This document shows, piece after piece, positions 53,568 through 61,217 of a stretch of 64,000 nucleotides of DNA; the first letter of the stretch is position 1; every line of letters begins with the position of its first letter. A program made the position numbers and the translations under genes. The stretch comes from Thermoflexus sp040289485 (GTDB lineage Bacteria > Chloroflexota > Anaerolineae > Thermoflexales > Thermoflexaceae): positions 3,230-67,229 of the forward strand of contig NZ_PSLG01000004.1 of NCBI RefSeq assembly GCF_040289485.1, written 5' to 3'. A model generated the notes under the pieces. The model was not told the DNA's origin, ran no database searches, and saw only the letters and a program-made list of their open reading frames with translations.

Positions 53568-53596
53568 ATTATAGCATAGGCTCCCGGTGGGATCAA
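53568..53596 (-). promoter_or_regulatory. Promoter of the nuoA-H-J-K-L-M-M-N operon
   Basis: On the minus strand TTGATC (53596 to 53591), a 17-base spacer and TATAAT (53573 to 53568) with an extended TGC are seen. Transcription would start about 33 bases before the GTG of nuoA. The -35 region reaches towards the divergently transcribed gene on the plus strand, whose start is only 18 bases beyond. Confidence 0.8.
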
Positions 53597-53613
53597 GGCA
53601 CCTGGACGGCGCC

Positions 53614-54738
53614 ATGCGCATCGGACTGGTAGACCCCCAAGCCACCGCCGAACGGCAAGCGTGGATCAGCGGTTGGGCCCGTCGGAGCCGCCATCAGATC
53701 CTGCCATTTGTGCTGCCGGCTTCCGGGCCGGCTCCGATAGCGCCCTCGACCTTCGGTGAACGGGCCGAGCGGTTGGCCCGCCGCCTCCGACGATGGCTGA
53801 CCGGTTCCGGGGCGCGGAATCCCGCCCGGGAACCGATGGGCCTGCCGGATCTCCTGCTCCTCACGGACGGGCTGGATGGGTCCGTGTTCCGGGAGGCCTT
53901 GGAGGATGTGCTGGGGGATGTGCCCCTCTGGGTGTATTGGCACCGCAGCGCGCTGGCCCATCCCGACCCACCGCCCCCCGAGATCGCCGCGGTGGAGATC
54001 CGCACCGCCCGATCCGCCCACGCCCTCCTGTTCTACGCAGAGGGCCAACGCCGGCGCTTCCTGGAGCGCCTGCGCCAGCAGGCCTCTGAAGCCCTCCCGT
54101 CGGTCGAAACCAAGGCCCACGTCCTCCCGCCCGGCTTCGATCCGGAGCGACCGCCGGCCGGGACGCCCATCCTCTCCCGCCGGCTGCCCGAACCGCTGAT
54201 CCTCTGGATCGACCGCGGAGGGCCCGAGGAGCCGGATCTTCTGGCGGCGGCCCTCACCAGCCTGGGGCCCCGACCGCCGGCCTTCCGGCTGCTGGCCCTG
54301 AACGAGAACCCCGAGGCGGAAAGCCATCGGGCGGCCCGCTGGCCGCTGGCGATCCGAGAGCGCCTGTTGGGGATCCTCCGCCCGGGGGACCCGGAGGCAG
54401 CTGCCTGGGCGTCGGGGGCCCGCTTGATCCTGGAAACCGCCCGCGGGGGGCCCTCCCCCATCGCCCTGATGACCTTCGCGGCTCAGGGCCCCTGGCCCCT
54501 GGTTCCCTCCGACTCCGGCTTCCTGGACCTCCTTCCGGAACCGCTGCGGCCGCTGTGCGCCTACGAGGCCCCTGAGGCCCTGGCCGGCCACCTGGCCCGG
54601 GTGCTGACCGCCGGGCCGCCGGAGGATCCCAGCGTCATCCGTCACGCCCTCCTCCCTTACACGTGGCCGGCCCTCGCCCCCTGCTACGATGCCATGTGCG
54701 AAGGCGCCTTCCATCAGCGATCGTCCCGGGCCACCTGA
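53614..54738 (+). CDS. Degenerate homologue of tRNA-queuosine mannosyltransferase (DUF3524/GTDC1 family)
   Basis: This 374-residue protein has the layout of the DUF3524/GTDC1 family, which includes the enzyme that adds mannose to queuosine in tRNA. The N-terminal part has AERQAWISGWARRSRHQILP and PDLLLLTDGLD, matching the first Rossmann half, and VLPPGFDPE with LILWIDRGG matches the second half. The family motif HENQ appears as HRSA (in WHRSALAHP), and the E-x7-E motif of the donor site is replaced by ARGGPSPIALMTFA. So substrate-binding residues seem lost. It has no clear ribosome site. It is divergent from nuoA and its 3' end overlaps the HD-domain gene by 25 bases. Catalytic activity is doubtful. 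Confidence 0.6.
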   Translation: MRIGLVDPQATAERQAWISGWARRSRHQILPFVLPASGPAPIAPSTFGERAERLARRLRRWLTGSGARNPAREPMGLPDLLLLTDGLDGSVFREALEDVLGDVPLWVYWHRSALAHPDPPPPEIAAVEIRTARSAHALLFYAEGQRRRFLERLRQQASEALPSVETKAHVLPPGFDPERPPAGTPILSRRLPEPLILWIDRGGPEEPDLLAAALTSLGPRPPAFRLLALNENPEAESHRAARWPLAIRERLLGILRPGDPEAAAWASGARLILETARGGPSPIALMTFAAQGPWPLVPSDSGFLDLLPEPLRPLCAYEAPEALAGHLARVLTAGPPEDPSVIRHALLPYTWPALAPCYDAMCEGAFHQRSSRAT

Positions 54739-55637
54739 AACCGGCCGTTCTCGAAGACCACCCGCTGAACGATCCGCTGGTCCGCCAATGGGGTCTCCGG
54801 CCGGGCACGGACCACGATGCGCACCTGGTCCCTCAAGGGGGTCACCACCACCTTACGTGCCAGGATCTCCTGAACCTGGAAGATGCCGGCCGAGTTGCTG
54901 AGATAAACCACAATCTCGATGGGGAGGTCACCCCCATCCCGGATCTCCACCTCATCGACTGCCAGCGCCGAGACCGAATGGATATCCACCTTCCCCAGGT
55001 CAAAGGCGGCCCGGCCGCGCCCCTTGGTCATATCGGTGCCATCGGCGATGGCCACCACAGAGGCCTCCACAGTCAACGGAGGGGGCGAGCCGTCGTGGCT
55101 GGCGATACACGAGAGGATGAACCCGGCGATCAACTGCTCCTGCTCCGGATCCGGGTAGATCTCGGGGAGCCAGCGCGGCAGCAACTGGGCGGCCAGCATC
55201 ACCCCGTATTCGATGTGGCCGACACGATGGATCATATTGCCGATGTCATGCAGCATCTCCGCCGCCAGGACCACCAGGAAGGCGTCGTCGACGTCCCCCG
55301 CCCCCGAGGAGACCACATCGAACGGGATGGCGTGTTGTCGAAGCAGCGCCATCATCTGCATGGCCGCCGCTGTGGCCACGCGGGCGTGGACAGGGCCATG
55401 ATCGTTGTAGTTCAGTTTGTAGACGGCCATATAGTTGGCCAGATCCCAGCAGGCGTCGAGCCGCGGATCCTGCACCAGGCGCTCATAGAGGTGGGCCGCC
55501 TTCGGATAATCGGCCACGATCCGCCAGATCGTCGCATCCGCCCGCTCAGCCAGTTGCTGGTAGTCCGGGGCGATCTCGATGACCACGCCGTGGTCACGAT
55601 AAGAAATCGATCGCCGCGGCACCCGAACCTTGCTCAT
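54714..55637 (-). CDS. HD domain phosphohydrolase-like protein
   Basis: This protein of about 307 residues has an HD domain with metal ligands in NDHGPVHARVA, MLHDIGNMIHRVGHIEYG and CIASHDG, placing it among metal-dependent phosphohydrolases. The C-terminal 90 residues (VVYLSNSAGIFQVQEILARK onward) form a beta-rich extra domain. Similar proteins of unknown role occur in Chloroflexota and archaea. ATG 55637 follows AAGGAGG; an ATG at 55679 overlaps the mutS stop as ATGA and is the alternative. It is downstream of mutS and probably cotranscribed. The substrate is not known; a nucleotide or a signalling nucleotide is likely. Confidence 0.85.
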   Translation of the reverse strand: MSKVRVPRRSISYRDHGVVIEIAPDYQQLAERADATIWRIVADYPKAAHLYERLVQDPRLDACWDLANYMAVYKLNYNDHGPVHARVATAAAMQMMALLRQHAIPFDVVSSGAGDVDDAFLVVLAAEMLHDIGNMIHRVGHIEYGVMLAAQLLPRWLPEIYPDPEQEQLIAGFILSCIASHDGSPPPLTVEASVVAIADGTDMTKGRGRAAFDLGKVDIHSVSALAVDEVEIRDGGDLPIEIVVYLSNSAGIFQVQEILARKVVVTPLRDQVRIVVRARPETPLADQRIVQRVVFENGRFQVARDDR

Positions 55638-55675
55638 CCCAGGGCCTCCTTTCGCACCCATGGACACGGGTCCCT

Positions 55676-58306
55676 TCATGCGGGATCCTTCCCTGGCTCC
55701 GCCGACATCTGGCGGTCCGCCCCCTCTTCCAGAAGCCCTCTCAATTCGTAGAGTTTGTGCAAGGCCTCGAGGGGCGAGAGGCTCTCCGGATCCAGCCGGC
55801 GCAGTGCGTGGATGACCGGATGTTCCACGAAGAGGGGAAGCGGCGCGGCGGGGGGCATCCGCGGACGCACGGCCGGCTCCCCCCGCTCCAGGCGGGCCAG
55901 CAGCTCCCGGGCCCGTCGGATCACGGGACGGGGCAGGCCGGCCAGTTCGGCGACATGGATCCCGTAACTGCGATCGGCGCCCCCGGGGCGCATCTGATAG
56001 AGGAAAACGATCCGCCCATCGATCTCGGCAGCCGCCATGTGGGCGTTGCGCACGCGGGGCAAGTAGGCGGCCAGGGCCGTCAGTTCGTGGTAATGCGTGG
56101 CGAAGAGCACCTTCGGGCGCCGGCGGGGATGGTTGTGGAGATACTCGGCCACCGCCCAGGCGATGGCCAGACCATCGTAGGTGCTGGTCCCCCGCCCGAT
56201 CTCATCCAGCACCACCAGGCTGTCGGCCGTCGCCTGATGCAGGATGTAGGCCGTCTCGCTCATCTCGACCATGAAGGTCGAACGGCCGGCGGCCAGTTCG
56301 TCGTGGGCGCCGATGCGGGTGAAGATCCGATCCACCGGGCGCAACCGGGCCCGGGCGGCAGGGACGAAGGAGCCGACCTGGGCCATCAGCACGATCAGGG
56401 CCACCTGCCGCAGCAAGGTGCTCTTCCCCGCCATGTTCGGTCCGGTGAGGATCAGGATCCGCCCGCCTTCGTCCAGGACGATGTCGTTGGGCACGAAGCG
56501 GCCCTCCAGGGCGCGCTCGACGACCGGATGCCGGCCCTCGCGGATCTCCAAAAGGTCCTCCTCCACCAACTCGGGGCGCACATAGCGGTAGCGGGCCGCC
56601 GCCTCGGCCAGGCCGGCCACGACATCGAGATGGGCGATGGCGCGGGCGATGGCCAGCAGCCGAGGGACATCGGCCCCTGCCTGCTGGCACAGGTCGCGGA
56701 ACAGCGCCGCCTCCAGTTCCGCCTGGCGGGCCTCCGCGTTCAACACCATGGCCTCAAATTCCTTCAGTTCGGGGGTGACGAACCGCTCAGCCCCGCTCAG
56801 GGTCTGCTTGCGAATGTAATCCGGGGGGACCTGGCCGGCGGCCGCCTTCGGGACTTCGATGTAATAGCCGAAGACCTTGTTGTAGCCCACCCGCAGGGTG
56901 CGGATGCCCGTCCGCTGCCGTTCCCGTTGTTCCAGAGCGGCCAGCCATGCCTGGGCGTCGCGGGCCACAGCCCGCCAGCGATCGAGTTCCTCGGAGAACC
57001 CCTCTCGGATGACGCCGCCCTCCTGCAGGGTCGGCGGCGGATCCTCGACCAAGGCGCGGTGCAAGAGGTCCAGCAAGGCCGGCATGGGCTCCAGGGCCGC
57101 GGCCGCCCGGCGCACCGCTTCACCCCCAGGGCCTTCCATGCTCACCAGGAGAGCTTGGATCGCCGGAAGGAACCCTAGGGCCCGCCGCAACGCCGCCAGG
57201 TCCCGCGGCGAGGCCAGCCCGCTGCGCAGCCGGCCGGCCAGCCGCTCCAGGTCCGGGAACCCCCGCAGCAGCCCGGCCAGCCGCTCTCGAGCGATCGGCT
57301 GGTCCACGAAGGCCTGCACTTGATCCAGGCGGGCCTCGATGGCCGCGCGGTCCTTCAGCGGCTGCGAAAGCCACGCGCGCAGCAATCGTCCGCCCATCGG
57401 AGTGTGGGTGAAATCCAGGACGGAGAGCAGCGAGCCTCCCCGCAGGCCGCCGGCCATCCCTTCGGTCAGTTCCAGATGGCGCTGGGTGGCCGGATCCAGC
57501 ACCATATAGGCCGCCGTGGTATAGACTTCCAGGGCGGTCAGCAGGGAGAGGGCCTCCGGCCGGGTCTCCCGCAGATAGGCCAGGATCGCCCCCGCGGCGC
57601 GGACGGCCAGCGGCTGGTCCTCTGCGCCGAAGGCGTGGAGGGAGGCGACCTGGAAATGCTCCAGCAGGGCACGGCGCGCGCGACGGAGTTCGAAATGCGC
57701 GGCGTCGAAGGGGGTGAAGTGTAAATCGGCGTCTGCTGGAGGGAGGAGCGGCGGGGTGGCGGGCTCCCCGGAGACGGCTGGGAAAAGGCACTCGCGGGGA
57801 GCCACCCGCAGCCATTCGGCCTCCGCCTCTCCCCGGGCCTGCGGGCCCGTCCACTGGGTGGCGGCGAAATGCCCCGTGGTGACATCGCAATGGGCGAAGC
57901 CAACCCCCTCGGCCTCCTCCACCCAGGCTGCCAGGTAGTGAGGCCGCCGCTCTTCGAGGAGGCCGGGCTCCATCGCTGTCCCGGGAGTCACCACCCGGAC
58001 CACACGTCGGGGCATCAAGCCGTTGACCGGGTCGCCGACCTGCTCGGCGATGGCGACGCGGTAGCCCTTCTCCACCAGGCGCGCGAGGTAGGACTCCAGG
58101 GCGTGGTGGGGGACGCCCGCCATGGGCACCCGCTGGCCCTTGCCGATCGGCCGGGAGGTCAGCACCAGATCCAGTTCCCGGGCCACTACCTCGGCGTCCT
58201 CATCAAACGCCTCGTAGAAATCTCCCAGGCGGAAGAGAAGGATGGCGTCGGGATGCTGCTGTTTCAAGCTGAGATACTGCCGGCGGATGGGGGTCAGATC
58301 TTCCAT
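55676..58306 (-). CDS. mutS: DNA mismatch repair protein MutS
   Basis: This 876-residue protein is MutS1. The mismatch-reading motif is LFRLGDFYEAF at residues 24-34, with the Phe-x-Glu of the family. Next come the connector, the lever and clamp domains, and the ATPase with Walker A GPNMAGKSTLLRQ, the family helix STFMVEMSETAYILHQAT, and LVVLDEIGRGTSTYDGLAIAWA. The final part with FATHYHELTAL is intact. ATG 58306 is the natural start (MEDLTPIRRQYL), with GGGGAGCGAGGG upstream; the longer frame reaching 58696 overlaps the divergent gene. No mutL is seen nearby. Confidence 0.95.
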   Translation of the reverse strand: MEDLTPIRRQYLSLKQQHPDAILLFRLGDFYEAFDEDAEVVARELDLVLTSRPIGKGQRVPMAGVPHHALESYLARLVEKGYRVAIAEQVGDPVNGLMPRRVVRVVTPGTAMEPGLLEERRPHYLAAWVEEAEGVGFAHCDVTTGHFAATQWTGPQARGEAEAEWLRVAPRECLFPAVSGEPATPPLLPPADADLHFTPFDAAHFELRRARRALLEHFQVASLHAFGAEDQPLAVRAAGAILAYLRETRPEALSLLTALEVYTTAAYMVLDPATQRHLELTEGMAGGLRGGSLLSVLDFTHTPMGGRLLRAWLSQPLKDRAAIEARLDQVQAFVDQPIARERLAGLLRGFPDLERLAGRLRSGLASPRDLAALRRALGFLPAIQALLVSMEGPGGEAVRRAAAALEPMPALLDLLHRALVEDPPPTLQEGGVIREGFSEELDRWRAVARDAQAWLAALEQRERQRTGIRTLRVGYNKVFGYYIEVPKAAAGQVPPDYIRKQTLSGAERFVTPELKEFEAMVLNAEARQAELEAALFRDLCQQAGADVPRLLAIARAIAHLDVVAGLAEAAARYRYVRPELVEEDLLEIREGRHPVVERALEGRFVPNDIVLDEGGRILILTGPNMAGKSTLLRQVALIVLMAQVGSFVPAARARLRPVDRIFTRIGAHDELAAGRSTFMVEMSETAYILHQATADSLVVLDEIGRGTSTYDGLAIAWAVAEYLHNHPRRRPKVLFATHYHELTALAAYLPRVRNAHMAAAEIDGRIVFLYQMRPGGADRSYGIHVAELAGLPRPVIRRARELLARLERGEPAVRPRMPPAAPLPLFVEHPVIHALRRLDPESLSPLEALHKLYELRGLLEEGADRQMSAEPGKDPA

Positions 58307-58384
58307 GGCCCTCGCTCCCCAAGGCGGGAGGATGCCCTCCCGGATGCCTATCATTCTATTGGAGCCACCTGCGGGGTGAAAACC

Positions 58385-60835
58385 ATGGCCCGATTCTCCG
58401 TGCGTTTGCTGGTGACCATCGGCCTGGGCATCGGGGCCCTCGGCGTCCTGCGGTTGGGCATGGGGACGGCGGGCCCGGGGCGGGCCGCCACGACCCAGGT
58501 GTGGATCGTCGCCGTCCACCCGGACGGCGTGTTCACTGGGGAGCCGGACGAGGCGGTCCGCCTGTTCGCGGCGGGGCCAGATCCGGTCGACGTGAGCGGG
58601 TGGACGCTGCGGGATCGCTGGGCCGGGACGGGCGGCCTGCGCTTCCCCGCCGGCTTCACCCTCCCGCCGGGGGCTGCCATCTGGATCGCCCATCATGCCC
58701 TTTCTTTCACGATGGCTTTCGGCTATCCGCCGGACGCCGCGGTCTTCACCGATGGGCTGACCGCTGTGCGCCCTCTCAGCGGAACATGGCCGAGACTCGC
58801 CAACGCGGGGGGTGAGGTGGTGCTACGGGACAGCACAGGGGGCCTGGTGGACGCTGTGATCTACGGGGACGGTTACACCGAGACCCTGGGATGGCATGGA
58901 TCCTTCGTCCGGCCCTATGGGATCGCCGGCGCGCGGCGCGAGGGCCGCCTGTTGATCCGCCGCTGGGACCCGGCCTCCGGCCTGCCCATCGACACGGACA
59001 CCGCGGGCGATTGGGCCACCGACGCAGCGGATCCGTGGATCGGACGCCGGATTCAATTTCCGGGATGGGCGCCGGAGCGTTACGGTGCCCCCTTCCGGAT
59101 CAGCGGGACCCTTCCGATGACGCTGATGGTGGCCCCGGATCATGCCTTCGAGGCGGTCTCGTCCCTGTTGGAGATGGCCCGAACTTCGATCCGGGGGGAG
59201 GTTTTCACCTTTGAGCATCCTCGCCTGGCCGAGCGGCTGGCTGCGGCCGCCCGGCGGGGGGTCTCCGTCACCCTGCTCCTGGAGGGAACGCCACCGGGGG
59301 GCCTCACCGATGACGGCCGCTACGCCTGTCGGCTCCTTCGGGAGGCCGGCGGCCGCTGCCTGACCATGCGCAATCGACCGGACGCGGATCCACCGGCCCT
59401 GCGGCGCTATGCCTACGCCCACGCCAAGTTCCTGGTGATCGATGACCGGTGGGTGCTGATCGGCACGGAGAACTTGAGCCCCCGGGCGATGCCGGACGAT
59501 CCCAAAGACGATGGAACAGAAGGCCAACGGGGAGTCATGGTGGCTTTTGAATCTCCCGAGGCCGCGGCGTTCCTGAGCGGCCTGTTCGCCTACGACACCG
59601 ACCCTCGGTTCCGGGATGTGGCCCCGCTGATGGAGGATCCCCCGCCGACCTACACCCCACCCTTTACCCTGGGGGGCAGCGCCTACCCGGTTCGTTTCCC
59701 GGCGCCGATCCCCATCACCGCCGAAGAGGTAACCCTCATTGTGGGTCCCGAAGGGTTGCTGAACCTGGAATCAGGGTGGTGGGGAATCGTGCGGCGGGCA
59801 GGCCCTGGGGATCTCCTGCTGGCCCAGCAACTGGCCGTCCCCTCCTGGTGGGGGCCGTCCTCCGCCGACCCGGCGACGGCCCCCGTGATCTCCCCCAACC
59901 TTTACCTCGCCTCCCTGATCGAGGCGGCGGGGCGCGGGGCCCACGTGCGGTTGCTGATGGATCGATTCTATGACGATGCGGCGAGCCCGCGCAGCAACGC
60001 GGCGACAAAGGCCTATGTCGAGGCGCTGCAGGCCCTCAGCCCCGCCCTCTCCAGCACCCTGCAGGTCCGCCTGGGGAACCCGGGCGGGCGGGGATTGCAC
60101 AACAAAATGAGCCTGTTGCGCCTGGGGGAGTCCAAATACGTGTTCATCGGTTCGGCCAACAGCACCGAGACCTCTCACAAACTCAACCGGGAGATCGCGC
60201 TGCTCTTTCGCTCTGAAGACGGGTTTAACGTCTTGGCCGAACTGTTCCGGTTCGATTGGGAACTCTCGCAACCCCGGCTGTATCTGCCGCTGGTGTTCCG
60301 GGATCACCGTCCGCCGCACTTGCTCCTCAGTGAGGTCATGGTCAACGCTCTTGGCTTGGATCCCAACGAAGAATGGGTGGAGATTTACAACCCGACGGGG
60401 ACATGGATCGATCTCCGGGATTATCGCGTCGGGGATGCGGCGAACCCAGGAGATTACGAAGGCATGTATCGCTTTCCGATAGGGGCAGCCATCGGGCCCG
60501 GGCAGGTCATCGTGGTGGCGGTCTCTGCCCAGGCTTTTCAAAGCCGTTACGGGCGGCGTCCGTCCTTTGAACTGGCGGGGACGGATCCGCTGGTTCCAGA
60601 TATGGTGCCGGATCCCACATGGGGACGGGGGACCTGGAACTTGAACGACACCCAAGACGAGGTGGTGCTACTGGGTCCCGACGGGGAAGTCGACCGCGTG
60701 GCGTGGGGAGCCGCCCCGCGTTGCCCGGCTCCTCCGCGGGGCCAAAGCCTGGAGCGCTTCCCGGCCTCCCGGGACACCGACACCTGCGCCGACTGGCGGG
60801 TCCAGCCCTTCCCCTCGCCCGGATCGGTGCCGTGA
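58385..60835 (+). CDS. Secreted phospholipase D-like protein with two lamin-tail domains
   Basis: This 816-residue protein starts with a signal peptide (about residues 1-34). A first lamin-tail-like domain follows (about 38-170, with DPVDVSGWTLRDRWAG). Two phospholipase D halves come next: the first HKD motif is HAKFLVIDDRWVLIGTENLS (about 345-365), the second is HNKMSLLRLGESKYVFIGSAN (about 570-590). In the second motif the aspartate position is not standard. A second lamin-tail domain (about 645-815) contains EEWVEIYNPTGTWIDLRDYR and NDTQDEVVLLGPDG. PLD enzymes cut phosphodiester bonds in lipids or nucleic acids; here the substrate would be outside the cell. It is divergent from mutS. Confidence 0.85.
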   Translation: MARFSVRLLVTIGLGIGALGVLRLGMGTAGPGRAATTQVWIVAVHPDGVFTGEPDEAVRLFAAGPDPVDVSGWTLRDRWAGTGGLRFPAGFTLPPGAAIWIAHHALSFTMAFGYPPDAAVFTDGLTAVRPLSGTWPRLANAGGEVVLRDSTGGLVDAVIYGDGYTETLGWHGSFVRPYGIAGARREGRLLIRRWDPASGLPIDTDTAGDWATDAADPWIGRRIQFPGWAPERYGAPFRISGTLPMTLMVAPDHAFEAVSSLLEMARTSIRGEVFTFEHPRLAERLAAAARRGVSVTLLLEGTPPGGLTDDGRYACRLLREAGGRCLTMRNRPDADPPALRRYAYAHAKFLVIDDRWVLIGTENLSPRAMPDDPKDDGTEGQRGVMVAFESPEAAAFLSGLFAYDTDPRFRDVAPLMEDPPPTYTPPFTLGGSAYPVRFPAPIPITAEEVTLIVGPEGLLNLESGWWGIVRRAGPGDLLLAQQLAVPSWWGPSSADPATAPVISPNLYLASLIEAAGRGAHVRLLMDRFYDDAASPRSNAATKAYVEALQALSPALSSTLQVRLGNPGGRGLHNKMSLLRLGESKYVFIGSANSTETSHKLNREIALLFRSEDGFNVLAELFRFDWELSQPRLYLPLVFRDHRPPHLLLSEVMVNALGLDPNEEWVEIYNPTGTWIDLRDYRVGDAANPGDYEGMYRFPIGAAIGPGQVIVVAVSAQAFQSRYGRRPSFELAGTDPLVPDMVPDPTWGRGTWNLNDTQDEVVLLGPDGEVDRVAWGAAPRCPAPPRGQSLERFPASRDTDTCADWRVQPFPSPGSVP

Positions 60836-60891
60836 GATCACGGCCGGAACCCGGTTGCACAGATCCTCTTGCGGCCTGAGGAAACCACACC

Positions 60892-61200
60892 GTGCGAGAC
60901 CCGATGGGCCTCACCATCAAGGATCCGGAGGATCTGATCCGTCTGCTGGAAAAGCACGCCGACTGGCGGGAGCGGCGGCTGCGGGCCATGCGCTCGGAGG
61001 AGCTGCTCGCATTGCCGGAGGCCTTCCGCTCTGCGGGCTTTCGAAAGCGCCCCTTGGCCCTGGGCATCAAGCCCCCTACTGGTTCTATCGCTACGGCCTG
61101 CGGGGGCTGTGGGGGCCGAGGACGCCGGTGTCGGCCTGCTGTGGCCCCGCGGCGAATGGATCCCTGCCCCAGGCCCGGAGGGCGAGGCCGTCTCCTGAAA
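60892..61200 (+). pseudogene. Gene remnants between the PLD gene and smc
   Basis: This 382-base gap has no intact gene. A frame from 60892 (GTG) or 60904 (ATG) reads LTIKDPEDLIRLLEKHADW and SEELLALPEAF, a start often seen in DUF3782-type proteins of these organisms, then loses sense after about 50 codons. Further on, one frame reads YWFYRYGLRGLWG and another reads EDAGVGLLWPRGEWIPAPG before a stop near 61199. These look like pieces of one or two decayed genes. The link to a DUF3782 gene is a guess from the first fragment only. Confidence 0.35.
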
Positions 61201-61217
61201 GGGAGGGCCGCAATGCC

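Noticed and set aside
54714..54738. Overlap of the 3' ends of the mannosyltransferase-like and HD genes as a sign of misannotation
   Set aside because: A 25-base convergent overlap is common in compact genomes and both frames are supported by family motifs or frame length.
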